Shown in pieces: positions 34,630 through 47,354 of a DNA stretch of 64,000 bases. Within the stretch, counting starts at the first letter, position 1. Each line of letters starts with the position of its first letter. This DNA is from Ligustrum vulgare (taxonomy: Eukaryota > Streptophyta > Magnoliopsida > Lamiales > Oleaceae), in contig OY743169.1 of NCBI GenBank assembly GCA_963555705.1, positions 10,292,014 to 10,356,013 on the forward strand, given 5' to 3'. The position numbers and the translations under genes were made by a program. Under the pieces are notes generated by a model. The model saw only the letters and a program-made list of their open reading frames with translations, was not told the origin of the DNA and searched no databases.

Positions 34630-35401
34630 CGGCGTATGTCGTGATATAAAACATAACGTCATATCATCATGCTAGGATACTAATGAAACAAATTAGTGTA
34701 TTGATAAATTGATTTGATAAATACTAAATGTTCAAACAGCCTGGTGGAATTTGCTAGATGAAACAGTGCCATTGGCCTCTCACTGCATCAGCAATGTGCT
34801 GGATATTTCCTTTATATGGAGACAAATAAGCAAGCATATCATCCAACCATTTATAATTTCCAACTACTTCAATAAAGCATCACAGGTTCAATCATTCTTG
34901 CTTTGTATCTCTACCTTTCAAATTTTGTATTCAAAAGTCAGATACACGTAATGGATAGTTTTATTGACCTGGCACCCATGATGCGACTTGTAAATTTTAT
35001 GTTTATTGTTCTCTCGTGAGAACATAAAAATAAAGATTGTGAGAGAGAGTTGAAGGAAAACGAAGGAAGAAATGAATGGCAACAGGCAACGAGTATCAGA
35101 ATATGAAGTTGGGCAGATCATGCAAAAAAAAACCCACAAAAAGAAAAAGGCAAAGAAATAACAGAGAACAATATTAGTTGAATAAGGCATTTACAATGGA
35201 AAACTATAATAACAAGAACAAAGGACACAACAAGAGACATAATGCAAGGACATTAGAAGCAGGGATTGTGACCAGAAAAAACTTAGCATTGAAAAGAAAA
35301 GACAGAACAGAGCAACAGCAGAGATTCCAAATTATCATTGCCATATCAAATCTTGAAGAAACTACACAAAAAGATGCCTACAGACAACTAAAGTGAAGAG
35401 C
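34630..35401. other. Intergenic, 3' flank of the P-type PPR gene
   Basis: AT-rich with no coding signal. The right end is the probable 3' UTR of the minus-strand PPR gene ending at 35402. Confidence 0.35.
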
Positions 35402-36592
35402 TTAGAGACAGGAAGACTTCCACTTCCTTAGAAGATAATCATACAATTCACGTGCATTTTTCCCCTCTTTATAACAAGCATTCTTCACCTTTGTCATCGT
35501 CGACTCAGAGATGATGATTTTTCCATCAATCATCTTCTCTGCAAACCTTCTTACCTCTGTTAGTCTTCCTAAACTACAGAACCCAAGAAGCAAGGCATTT
35601 GCAGCATCATCACAAGGTGAAATGCTGTTCTTAACCATATAGTCCCAAATCTCAATTGCCATTCCCGGATCATCGCCATCAAATAACATTTTGATTGCAG
35701 CAGTGAAATTTGCAGGAGTTGGAGACCACTCATTCTTGATCATCTCATTAAAGAACTTACCCACTTGGCGCACCTTCTTATTCTTGATCAAGCATTCAAA
35801 AATCATATTATATGTCAAAGAATCAGGAAAAGCACCATAGAAAACCATCGCGTCGAGAAGACGGAAGGCATTATCAGTATCATTGTTGTTGCAAAGCAAG
35901 CCAATCATGGCATTGTACATTATCAAATTTGGAACCAACCCACTACCCACCATTATACCCCACAACAGAAGGGCGCGAGCCGAGTCATTCTGTTTAACAA
36001 GAATATCAAGAGCGTTACAAAAGAATTTCAAACCTGGCAAGCAGTTCTTTCCCTTCATCACCTGCAAGAACTTGATTGCCTCATCAGCCTGTGACCCACG
36101 TAAAAGAGTATTCAGAAATGCATCATAAGCAGAAATGTACTGTGGGCTCCAACCCACCCGAATCACCATCTCCCCAAAGGTGGTCTTTGCCTTAGCCACG
36201 TTCCCTTCCTTTTCCCATCCTTCCAATAAAATGGCAAATGTGTCTGCATCGGGAGGTATCTTAGCTTTTATTCTTTCAAAGAACTCAAGTGCTTTCTCAG
36301 TTTTGTTATCTTCTCTACATATTGCACTCAGTAAACAATTTACTGCAATAATATCAGGTTGAATCCCATACCTGTAAACTCAAAAACTTGAATGTGTACT
36401 TGATAAGAGATGATACTAATTGACGTGCAAAATAAAGAACTTAAATGAACTTTCTTCTTCCAGTTGCTGTAGAAAACTATAGCGAAAGGGAAGCATGACT
36501 ATGTGTCAAGAAGGTTGAAATGTTTATCTGTCAAAAGTTATTAATTATGCCACAAATCAAACATAAACTAACAGTTCCATAATTCAATTTGG

Positions 36593-36643
<51 letters not shown>

Positions 36644-37517
36644 AAAATGGATACTCTTTAAACCAAATTGGGGCTAAAAACAGGAGAAAGGAATGGCAAG
36701 TTCAAAAAGAAAACTTGGAGGTCAATGCATCTGCAGCTCTGAGAGCTAAGGGCACCGTGTTCAGAAAAACAGTGATCAACTTAAAAGATAATTTACCTTA
36801 GCGATTTATCTTTTTCTACTACACAAAGGGTTCCCTCTTTTTATTTGATCCACATACTTAAGAATAAACATTCACCATCGAATTGAATTAAGTTCATTCC
36901 AACCGCAACAATGTACCCAGAATGTCTGTTCTAGAGAAATAAACAAACACAATCAACTCAACAATTACAAAAAGAGAAGAACGGGAAGAAATCCTAGAAA
37001 CCGGCACAGCAGAAGGAATTAATAAGCGATGGCATTAAAACAGAGGCAAATTTCCGTACCTTTCCATAACGTCAAAACTCATGACGGCTTCACCCAACCT
37101 TCCAGCAGCACAATAACTCCCAAAAACCGAGACAAAAGTCGTCAACGACAGAACGCTTTCCTGCTTCATGGACCGCACAGCATCCCACATGGGCTCAAAT
37201 AACCGATTCTTTCCTAACAAATCCACCATAATATTCCACGAATACTCACTATGCTTTCGGGCCAGCCCCGCCCACCTGAAGAACTTGACGGCAGCAGAAG
37301 GGGAATTATACAAAAGCTTCAAAACCTGCTGCACCATCTCGGGCTCGGGCTTGATTTGCGTAGAGGAAAGACGGGCATCGAGGTCATGAATTGGGACGGT
37401 ATCGATGATTTCACAGAGGAGACGGGCTTGAGAGGGAAGGTCTACTGCTGTATGGTAAGTGGGAAAAGGGAGCTGGAGTTGGGCATTTGCTGGTTGATGG
37501 GGGTTTGCTACTGCCAT
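35402..37517 (-). CDS. P-type pentatricopeptide repeat protein (2 exons, 475 aa)
   Basis: Exon 1 37517-37060 and exon 2 36371-35402 are joined in phase 2 across a 688-bp intron (donor AAG|GTACGG, acceptor TTTACAG|GTATGG), restoring ME-R-YGIQPD. The N-terminus (ATG 37517) could be an organelle signal. It continues with VKFFRWAGLARKHSEYSWNIMVDLLGKN and FEPMWDAVRSMKQE, typical of P-class plant PPR proteins. About ten 35-residue repeats follow (for example LVPNLIMYNAMIGLLCNNND, PDSLTYNMIFECLIKNKKV). There is no E or DYW tail, so a role in RNA stability, splicing or translation is likelier than editing itself. It resembles the At1g77360/At1g80550 group of mitochondrial PPR proteins, but I cannot choose an ortholog. 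The frame is intact and the gene looks functional. Confidence 0.9.
36597..36637 (+). repeat. (GA)n microsatellite in the PPR intron
   Basis: About 20 GA units, preceded by a short CA run. On the transcribed strand it is a CT tract inside the intron. Confidence 0.95.
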
Positions 37518-39710
37518 GTTTCAAGGTTTGCGAGTGAATGTGTGAAGAAGGCAATTCGGGCTCAACAGCGAGGGTTTGGATAGGAATGTGGTAGGATTTA
37601 GGAAAAGAATCCCCAGACCCCGATTCCTCCAGGGAGGTGTATGGTTGTGTGAAGAAGGCAATTCGGGCTCAATACTTTGCGTTTGCAACTTGCAAGCTTA
37701 AAAATTTTCGCTCACAACTTACAAGAGTCTAGACTAGGGTTCTTAGCATTTTTTTTTTGGGTGTGTGTGTGCGTGTGTTTCTCCCCCAACCGGTTTTATT
37801 TCAAAAATTAAAAAGTAATAACGTGAAATGAAATGATACTTTTCCCTGTTTTCTGTTTAAATATTTTTTAAAATTTTTATTAAATAATTAATAATTATTT
37901 TTTAGAATTTGCTTTTTTTATTTTTTATTTTATTTTAAACTAGAAACTTATTATGTGTGTGATAGCTTGTTATTTTTGTTTATAAATTACATAATTTCTC
38001 AAACCATTTTTTAACAACACATATTTTCTCTCTCTAATTTTCAACAACTACTTTTTACCTCAAAGTCATAAGTAAATTAGTTTATAAATCAAATAGTGTT
38101 ATCAAACAGAAACAATAAATTTTCTCAAATAATAAGTTTATAAACAACAAATTTTTCCAAATAACTTTCCAACCACATATATTTTTAGAATCATTTTTTA
38201 ATCACATATTTTATCGTGAAATTGACAAACTCTTTGTTATAAACAAAGTCTTTTTTTTAATCAAACTGATGGTATTTATATAAGCATCCATTTAGTAAAT
38301 CAAATAATAAACTGTTTATAAAACTAAACAATTTCTCAAATAATTTTTTATCACACACACATTTTCTCTCTACAATTTTTAATCAATATTTTTTACCTAA
38401 AAAACTCGAATAAACTAGTTTATAAACCACACAATATTACCAAACGGATCGAATCGACAAATCGGCGGGATTGATCGAGGCGGAAAATTTTATGATATGC
38501 AGATACATGTCGGGGTTCATCTGATCCACCCCTTTAATTAAAAAAAAATGAAAAACCTAAATTTAATTGGCAAAAATCTCTTAGAAAAATAAACGGGACG
38601 CCAAACGGATCGGGTGGCTAATCTGCTCGAAAAATTGATGGATCACGGGACGGATATGAATCAGACTAAATTTTTGTGCTATGAATATGTTTCAAATCGA
38701 TCCACCCATTTCTATCACTAAACTTATCGGCTATTTATTAAACTTTAATATTACATCGATTTATATTGGCTCATTTATTTACTTGTATTGCTATCTAGGT
38801 AGCATTTATGATAGCAAGGGATATACTTAACTAAATTAATAATGCTATCTCGCACCATCAGTTTAGATACCTACACTTTATAAGTTCAATGAAATGAGTT
38901 ATGTTGCATTGCATGTAAATGTATCTATATCTATCATTTAATGTCATATATTTTGTCAAATAAATTGAAGCTTCACACAAGTAGTGATGCAGCATTTGCA
39001 GTTGACATCCTGGACTCGATCCCTCTACTACCACCAAAGACCCCCATTTTTTCTCGTACTTTTAGTTTTACAACATATGTTGTGTCGTGAATTTTTTGGA
39101 CCGGACGAAATAAAATTCAAATTATCGTACTCTAACAAAATGTGGGATTGTAAAGTTAATAAAAACTATTGGCCCTATAAAAATATATGATTAAAAATGA
39201 ATTAAAAAATAAAATAAAAATTACGATAAAATAGGGCTTTAATTAGTCCTATCTTGTGTTGACGCTTAGAGTGGTGTTAATACGATTGTTCTATTACATT
39301 AGTGTGTTTATTTTGATCTACAAAAAAGTGGCACTTTCTAATGTGTGTATATATACATTTATACACACTAAGCTCTTGTTTGAGCCAATTTTTGGGACAA
39401 ATAATGAATTTTTTAATGGTATTTTTGAAAAATATGTGGTTAAAAATTATAAAACTTTTACGTTTACGCATAATATTATTTTATCGAATAATGTGATTGA
39501 ATTTTTAAAAAAGGAACATGCATTTTAATTTTAACAAGGCAAAACATATCGGAATGTGCAAAATATTTTACGTGGGCCCTCACAGTATTATTGCTAGGCC
39601 ATGTACAACAAGAATCTTTGATATTTCACTATTGGGCTATAATCATCTTCCTACTATGGGTATCTATATATGTGTGAATCAAATAACATTTTTTATTCAC
39701 TATATACCCA

Positions 39711-39712
<2 letters not shown>
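37518..39712. other. Intergenic region between the P-type PPR gene and the FAO pseudogene
   Basis: The first few hundred bp are the PPR promoter region. The rest is AT-rich with repeated TCAAATAA/TTTTTAA(C/T)CACA patches (37980-38420), possibly MITE debris. A section of higher GC at 38440-38720 has CGGATCGAATCGACAAATCG-like sequence resembling a degraded hAT end, without clear boundaries. Confidence 0.3.

Positions 39713-39758
<46 letters not shown>
39713..39758 (+). repeat. (CT)n microsatellite in the FAO 5' leader
   Basis: About 23 CT units end 8 bp before the ATG at 39767. CT-rich leaders are common in plant core promoters and 5' UTRs. Its length makes it a likely polymorphic marker. Confidence 0.95.
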
Positions 39759-39761
<3 letters not shown>

Positions 39762-39766
39762 AAAAT

Positions 39767-42700
39767 ATGGAGAAATTTTGCAACGTTGAAAAAGGAAAAA
39801 AGCTTGGATCAAGCTCAAGCACCTTTTCAGCAGATCAAATGGAGGCGCTTATTGCTTTATGTGACACATTTTTGCCCTCCATTAATGTTTCTCAACTCTT
39901 TGTTGATGATCTTTCCACCATTAAATTCTATCAGACCTCTGCTTCCATATATACTTGTCTTCCCTTTTATATCCTTAAAGCCTTCAAGAACGCTCAAAAG
40001 TAACTTAACTTACTTTAAAGTAATTTTTTAAATCAGGATTTGCAGAGTTTGTTTTTCTACGAACAAAACTCATTTTTCGATGCTTTCTAAGAAAGTAACT
40101 TTTCAATCTACGTACATACTGGCTGAACATTTCAATTTATAATAATTTATAATTTTTTGCAGGTTAGTGTAATGCTAAAGGAAAAATTACAACACCCTAA
40201 AATTTACTTGAGCAGATTAGCACTATGGGCATTGTCAACATGGATAGGAACATTTATCCTATGTGGAAGATTAAGTTTATCAACCCATTTTCCATATTTC
40301 TTGAGATTTTCGCAGATTTCGTTACAAAAGAGAGAACAAATTCTTCTGTCATGGTCTCGCAGTTATATTTCCCTCTTGAGACTTCTCTTCATCGGAGCAA
40401 AAATATTCACTTTACTCGTGTTTTTCACCCAGGTATTTCTCATTTGAACGTGATTTTTTTTTCACTTTACTCGAGTTTCCTATATTCTTGTAGGCTAAGT
40501 TTAATTAGCCAAATTTTCTTATATATTTAGTGAGATAACATTTTTCACCATATGTGGAAAAGTCTTTTCATCACGTTTGATTATTTTTGTTGTTAATTGA
40601 CTTATTTTTTCTAGAAATTAACATTACTGTTATCAAATACAAATTTGAAAATTTTTTAAAATATATATATATTAAAATAGCTAAATTTTATTTTATTTGT
40701 CATAAAAAATAATGTCAATGAAACAACAAAATTAACAAAATTTTCCACATTTCTCACCTGAAAAATTAATTCAATCAAACAATTCCAATTGACATTTTTC
40801 AAGAAAATAATTTTTAGACAAATCAATTTCTTGAAAAATATTTTCTTATCATCCATTTTCCATCATTCCAATCAAACGCACCCGTAGTCTTCATGTTACG
40901 ACCTGTGAAATACTATGAAAAGTGTTTTCCTATATTTTTTGGAATTTTTTTTTTTTAAAAAAAAAGTGTCTTTAGGAATTATTTGATAGTTATGCACTCC
41001 AACCATTTGTTAGGTGAACATATTAAAATTGCTGTGACATGCATCACATACCACATGTTTGCGCCAAAAAAAAAAAAAGATTTCATCGGTCTTTAATATT
41101 TAGCCCTTGTTTGATCATGAGCCTCATTTTTATCAAAATGAGTTATAAAAATAGTTATTTTTTTAACAATGTGTGGATAAAATGTAAGGAATTATTTTCT
41201 TACATAAAAAATTGGTCCTTAACCTTCATATTTTAATTTTATTAATGGTCCTTAACCTTAATTTATTATTATATATATTTATATCTTTTACTTTTTTCAA
41301 CACTTTTATCATTATCTTTTCTATTTTTTGTTATTTAGCTCATGTTGTCTCTAATGAAATTGATGTATGAAAATATCATCCGAGATAAGATATGTTAATT
41401 AATGAAATATTGAAGATGAGAAGAGTATGAGGAAAAATTGAGGACACAAGTGTAACTACATATAAAGATTATGAACATTTCATAGGTTTAGCCTTCTTAA
41501 TTTTTTTTGTACAAGCATAAAAACTTACTGATATAAGAATAATGATTTTAATATATCCGAAGAAAAAATCTTAATTAAAAATATAATGCAGAGGCTAACT
41601 TAAAAAATAATAAAGTCGAGTTTTGATCACTAAATTAAATCATTAGATTAAAAAAAATCATTAGCAAGCAGAGGCTAAATTGAATGCAGGTACTTGATGT
41701 AAAATATGATAAAACCAATTCTACCGTTACGTTTCAAAAATGCATATTTAGCACATTTTGTTGCGGTCCTTCTGAATTTTCTTTCAATGTCGAGTAGAGT
41801 CGATTAGAATCACTAGACAATACTATGAAAAATAATGAAACAATACTACGTGTATGGACAGGCGCCATGATAACGAGGTGTCTTGTCCAACTTGTTAAAG
41901 ACTCGATAATTTTGGTAGGTGTGTGTGTGTGTGTGTGTGTGTGTTGGGACTATGGTAATTAATGTGAGAGTGTGAATTCCTACTTCTCTTGTATGAATTC
42001 AGAGAGAAACTTTAGTAGGTATCGCGCCCAACTCTATCACCTCAATTGTCGGCCTATTTGCATCTCCATTCATGGGGCATGTCGAGATGGCATCACCTTA
42101 TTAGGACAATCGTACCATGCGAGATAGGCGATCGTCCCAATAGAATTTTTGGCCAAGTACTATCAATCAACATTGAAAAAGGTGTGCATTTTGGGAATAC
42201 AAGACTTACAAGTTTTTCGTTAAGATTCTAAATTATAACATATATTTGTTTTTGCTTAAAATTAATTACATTTTCCCAAAGTAAGTAGAAATTAAAAAAA
42301 AAAAAAAAGAAGAAGAAGAAGAAGTGAGTGTATCATAAAAAAGTAATTGCTTAGATCATATTAGGGCAAAATAAATAAATAAAATTATGTTTTAAGCACA
42401 TATAAACGCACTATGGGTGCCAAGGGAAGCAATGACAAATAGGGTCTTGACACATAAATTCATCATGACTATAAATGTGAGGAAAAATTTAGAAGTTACT
42501 TTACGACTTCTATAATCACAAACTATATAAAAATATTTCTAAGCTAGAACTAGAGTTATACACCCCAAGCCTTGTGTATCTCGAGTCACTCGTGTATGGG
42601 AGGACAATGAAGTTTTAACTAAGCCTCTATTTGATATATGTTTATAAATTTTTTGTTTATAAAAGTGGCATGAAAACATTTGAAAAAGTCAGCAATTTTG

Positions 42701-43334
42701 ATTAGTCAAAGATTTCAATCTTCATTTTTTACTTTTCAAAAAAATGGATGAACGAAATGCTGTCATGTCGCTATTTATATCGATATTTATAAGTAATCGT
42801 TTATAACCAGTTTGTCAAACAAATTAAACAAATTTTAAGTATAAATGATGAAATGTATTATTGCGAATAGAATGTCTAATCATAGTCTTAGGTTCGGTCA
42901 TAAGAAATCATACGAGCTCACAACAGTATTATTTCACGCTTCAATTTTCTATTTATAGTTCAATTCTATGTAAGCCTTGCATGAAAAAAGAATTATTCAT
43001 GCTACATGTTTGATGATTTGCACAGGTGAATGAGAAAGAAGAAAATGTTTCATGGAAAGCCATAGGATACTGCGGACCAGATCCAAAATTAACAAAGCAA
43101 AAATCCAATCCCAAAAAAGTAGAAACAATTGCAAATCAAAGATCAGAAGGGAATCAAGAACAAGAAGATTCAAGTAAAGATGATCTGCAGTTTGAACCTC
43201 TTTACAAGGGCATAATGAATCTAAACCAACCAAAGCAAATAATCTTTGATAAACTTGAGAAATTTGGGTTTCCTGTTTCCATTTCACATTCCAAAAACCC
43301 AAAAATAAAATCATTCAACCCATCTTTTGTTATC
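39767..43334 (+). pseudogene. Long-chain fatty-alcohol oxidase (FAO) gene, 5' part only, broken by LTR insertion
   Basis: Exon 1 39767 to about 39999 (FSADQMEALIALCDTFLPS), exon 2 about 40163-40432 (LSRLALWALSTWIGTFILCG, FLRFSQISLQKREQILLSWS) and exon 3 43026-43334 (VNEKEENVSWKAIGYCGPDP, LEKFGFPVSI, NPSFVI). Junction CAG|GTATTT...CACAG|GTG is phase 0. The exon 1-2 junction is ambiguous, with two possible acceptors. The segments match the N-terminal third of plant FAO proteins, FAD-dependent GMC-family membrane enzymes that oxidise long-chain alcohols to aldehydes. Exon 3 stops right before the expected FAD-binding GSGSGGG region because the LTR of element B begins at 43335, adding an immediate TGA. 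No catalytic domain lies downstream in the window, so the gene is dead here. Intron 2 is 2.6 kb. Confidence 0.88.
40433..43025 (+). other. Long intron 2 of the FAO pseudogene
   Basis: AT-rich and non-coding. It contains a (GT)n microsatellite (about 41918-41945), poly-A runs (41066-41079, 42294-42308) and a GAA-rich patch (42309-42322). The unusual size suggests old TE insertions, but no ends are clear. Confidence 0.5.
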
Positions 43335-44189
43335 TGACAACGCTCCGCAAGTGCACGGGTCACGCAAGTAATAAAGTGGATTTTAAGTCCGAATATCGTT
43401 CCCACGGAGATTGTTTTAAATCGTATTTTAGACTACTACCTTAACCGGAACTAGAGAAATTGTTTGAATTTGAGAATTTTGAATTAAAATTAAACTAGAA
43501 AGAACGAGAAAATTTGATTTAGAGAAAATATGAGAAAAACATGCTAGAATTGAGAATCCACATTTATTCCATTAATTACGCATTAAATTAAACATCTAAC
43601 AATAATTCACGAGGTTTTGAAAATCCATATTCCTAATATTGTCAAGACTCCATTTCGGACAAGAATCAACATCTATTTCTATACACAATCCAACTATATT
43701 TCTATGACGAATCTAAATGTATAGAAAGGTATTACAAATTTAGTGAATACTATAGCAGATAACACAAAGCATAGGGGTATATTTTTATCCCCTATCGAAC
43801 TTTGTGGCAATTGATACAAGTCTAATGAAATCTCAATCTTTCGAACTTAAGAAATCACAACCTAAAATCATACAACTAGTGATCAAGTAATTGCATGATA
43901 AAAACAGTATATATCAATTGCTCAAACCCATGAACTATGAAATTAAATGATAATCAATACATAAAATCCGGAAATAAATGCTTCATCACAATTCTAACAT
44001 TCAAAATCTAGCCTAGATACATAATTGAATATAAATCACAAAAGGAATGGATAGATGTCACCCTATTCATGCCCTTGATCTTCGTTCTTCAATTATGTCT
44101 TGGCTTGGAGTGGATCCCTCCGCAATCCGACAGCGTTTTGGCCTCTCTTCAATGAATTGGGAATCCCTAATCTCGTGCCCTTGGTCTGG

Positions 44190-44197
44190 TATTTATA
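44190..44197 (-). promoter_or_regulatory. TATA box of LTR B
   Basis: TATAAATA on the minus strand, about 80 bp downstream of the palindrome cluster in transcription order. Confidence 0.6.
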
Positions 44198-44279
44198 GAT
44201 TTTCTCGAGATTTAGGTTAAGTGAGGAGAAAACTGCTGAATTACGCGCAAAAAGCCCACCTGCGGCCCAGTCGGGACTA

Positions 44280-44399
44280 CCGTGCGGCCGCACCGTTCAA
44301 AAACACGCGGTCGCATGACTCTGCAGGTAAACTTCAGTCGCCGAATTTTTTGACCGTGCGACCGCACGCCTTGTACAACCGTGCGGCCGCACGGTTGTA
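44280..44399 (-). promoter_or_regulatory. CpG-rich palindrome cluster in U3 of LTR B
   Basis: Three copies of one motif. 44282-44293 is GTGCGGCCGCAC. 44355-44368 is CGTGCGACCGCACG, with one mismatch pair. 44374-44399 is a perfect 26-bp palindrome with core CCGTGCGGCCGCACGG. A fourth half-site (ACACGCGGTCGCATG) lies at about 44302-44317. The cluster lies 83-202 bp upstream of the LTR TATA box. Confidence 0.75.
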
Positions 44400-45365
44400 A
44401 TTCCGGTTGCAATTTTTATCTTTTAAATTCTGCAACTTGGTCCCTGTCTTTTAATTGCACAGCAAGTCCTCCAACTTCTGATTGTTGCAATTTAACTCCT
44501 GAACTTCTGATTTCTTCCAAATTCGATTTTTTCTTCAAATTAGCTATTTAATTGACTGCATCAATTATTGATTTGCTCACTTTGACACTTTTTACATCCA
44601 GTTGCTCAATTTTAGCTTCAATTCCTTTGTTTTCTCGAATTTGGGATTATTTCTGAAATGTAAACAAATAACGCAAAATAAATAGCAAATATTCCAAAAC
44701 AAACATATAGAATCCTACTTTTAGGATAGAAATAAGTGTATAAAATACACTTATCAATACCCTCAAACTAGAACTATTGTTCGTCCTCGAACAAAAAATA
44801 AAAATAAACTATAAAAATAAAAATGCAAATTAAATAAAAATATATATTTTTGCTTTCGTCAACTTATTTACCATGCACTTCGACAATCCAAATTGACAAT
44901 TCACTTTAGAAAAAGAAATATGAACAACATAAAATATTTTCATTCATCCGATGCTCAACTTCATTGTGTGTGTGTGAATAGCCAAAATCAACCGCAAACT
45001 TATGCAAAAATAAACTTGACAATGTGTGACTTTTTATGCAAGAGTAAGCCCAAATCCCATGTGATCAATAATGATTTTCTTTTGATTTTCCTTACCCTCT
45101 CATGAATGAGCACAACCTTACTGCTTTTCTCTCATATCCCGAGGTCTTTCCTATTGATGTGGTTTCTAAACATGTATAAATCGCATTTTTACACACAAGG
45201 CAGTTAGGACTAGACAAGTATGCATGACAGACCGAGAAAAATTAACAAAGTGTTAGGAATTTCAATCAACAAAGCTTATACCATTTTATTCCATTTTTCT
45301 TTCATATGGACGACTTTTTCTTTTAATGTCCTTGTCTTTTACCATCTTTGTGCAATACTTTTCAT

Positions 45366-45654
45366 ACTTGCTTTCTATATGACCCATGTAGCGAGCTTTA
45401 GGTCGGCAGCTCCCAACTCAGTTGAGCTTAGGGTACCAGGTTCGAAAAATCCCTCAGACTTAATTACCCGAGTCATAAAGGCTTAAACAGAAAAGTTAAA
45501 GATGTTTTAACGTCTTATGTGTAAGTCCACTCTCCGTACTTGCTTTCTAGTTGACCCCTGTAGCGAGCTTTAGGTCGGCAGCTCCCAACTCAGTTGAGTT
45601 TAGGGTACCAGATTCAGAGAATCCCTCAGACTTACTTGCTCGAGTCAAAAAGGC
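45366..45654. repeat. Tandem repeat pair, 172-bp period
   Basis: 45366-45482 and 45538-45654 share blocks such as GCGAGCTTTAGGTCGGCAGC and TCCCAACTCAGTTGAG, with about 12 differences. They are separated by 55 bp. Confidence 0.9.
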
Positions 45655-47312
45655 ATTTGAAGAGTAGAATAAGACCTTCAGCATTTTTCTGTTTTTATGC
45701 TGGTTATTATGGTTTATACCCGTTGATCGAAACCCCTTACACTAAAGATGTAAAATTAAAAAGTTCAAATCCTTAACTACCAATGCATACTCAATCTAAC
45801 CTTCCCACCCCCAAACTGCTTCTTGAGCAGTTTGGTTCTACATTTCAGTTCGGGATCTAATTTCTTAAGGTTTGAGATTTTACAGTCAGTTCTATGTTCA
45901 AAGTGCACAAGTTTATCCCACAAATATCAAACATCTCCCTACACAAGCTTTTATTCGAAGTGGCTATGTGCTCAAGCTTGATTAAAGTCTCACATGAATG
46001 AATGTTAAGAAAAATTTAGTTCGCATGTTGCCCAATTTTCTAACTAAAGCACAAAAGTCAATTCATATCGTATCATAAGTAATAAATAAATCAACAAAAA
46101 ATTTCAAATTTTTCACTTTTTATGATTTTTTCAATTTTTTTTTTTTTTTTTGAATTTTCTACCCAAAATCGAATGAATGTGTATATGAAAGCACATGAAT
46201 GAAATTCCCACCCCAAACTAGAATCATACATTGTCCTCAATGTATTCAAAACACATAAAGAAAATAAACACAGAAATAACAAAGAGGGTTAATGTACTTC
46301 CCGGGTTTGGAGAGTTGGTATTCCCATTTTGTTTGAAGCTTTGACTTGCATGTTTTGTTGGAAGAGATGACCCCTTACTTCTTTTTCCATGTTTGACGTG
46401 AATTGTCCCATGATGATATGTTCCTTGCAAATAAACATTAATGATCATTAGAAGCATAATTATTACATAGGAACTAAAGAAAATCAACGCAACACACCCA
46501 AACTAGGACTTAGAAAAAAATTATGAAATTTTTGAAAAGTGGTCGACCACTGATTTTCAACCCTTGACATCACCTTGAAAAAGTGAAAATTTCCCGAGAC
46601 ATGTCCCGGGCATATGAAAGTACATAACTTGGTCTACAACATATCAAAAATTTAGCAAGTTTGAAGTTCATTTGGGTCATGAAAAGATGTGACAAAGTAA
46701 GTGCAGTGAAGCTGAAAACAGGTGCACTGGTGCAGTGGTGCCTGCAATGGCCTTGCAATAAGGTGCCTTGTAGTGCAAAGATGTTCATGTTGAGTTCTAT
46801 GCCTTAAATCTGTGTAAACAATGAATGGATGATGCAAAATTGATGTTTAACATGTAGTGAGGATGATCATCCAAAAAGAATTTCAAAAACTCAACAAAAC
46901 ATTCATTGTGACATTTATTCAAACACCTTGTAGACACATGAAGCAATCAATGGAGAACATAGAGTTGGAGACTTTAATTTACCCAAATTTTTTTTTTCAC
47001 CTACAAATCACAATTCAATATTTCCAATCCTAGCCTAAACCCATCATCAACTATCCACAATTTCACAATTTACAACAAGAATGAGGAACAAAAGAATATC
47101 CATGATTTTGTGAAATTGTGTAGAAATCCATACCTCTTGAATGTTTTTGATGCAATCCAAAACATGAAATAGAGTTAAAATGATGTGCAAGTAATGGGGA
47201 CTAATTGGGGACTCAATGTTGGATGATTTGGGAGAGGTAAAACGGGTTTGAAAGTGGTTAAAATGAGAGAATTCAACATATAAATGAATCTGTCGAAACT
47301 GTCCAGAATTGA

Positions 47313-47354
47313 ACCATGCGACCGCACGGTTTAATCACCGTGCGACCGCACGGT
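47313..47354. repeat. Pair of LTR-type palindromes in the 3' region of element B
   Basis: ACCATGCGACCGCACGGT (47313-47330) and ACCGTGCGACCGCACGGT (47337-47354). They use the same motif as the LTR B cluster but lie outside the LTR. Confidence 0.85.

Larger units (their letters stand above)
43335..44756 (-). repeat. 3' LTR of element B (1422 bp)
   Basis: Minus strand TGATAAGTGTATTTTATACAC...GGAGCGTTGTCA. The PPT-like TAGTTTGAGGGTAT precedes it (44770-44757). It holds the palindrome cluster, a TATA box and, near its end, the Athila U5 block (43341-43410). The left side abuts FAO codon Ile (ATC). A 5-bp duplication would be TTATC, but its partner is not in place because the other end is lost. 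Confidence 0.88.
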
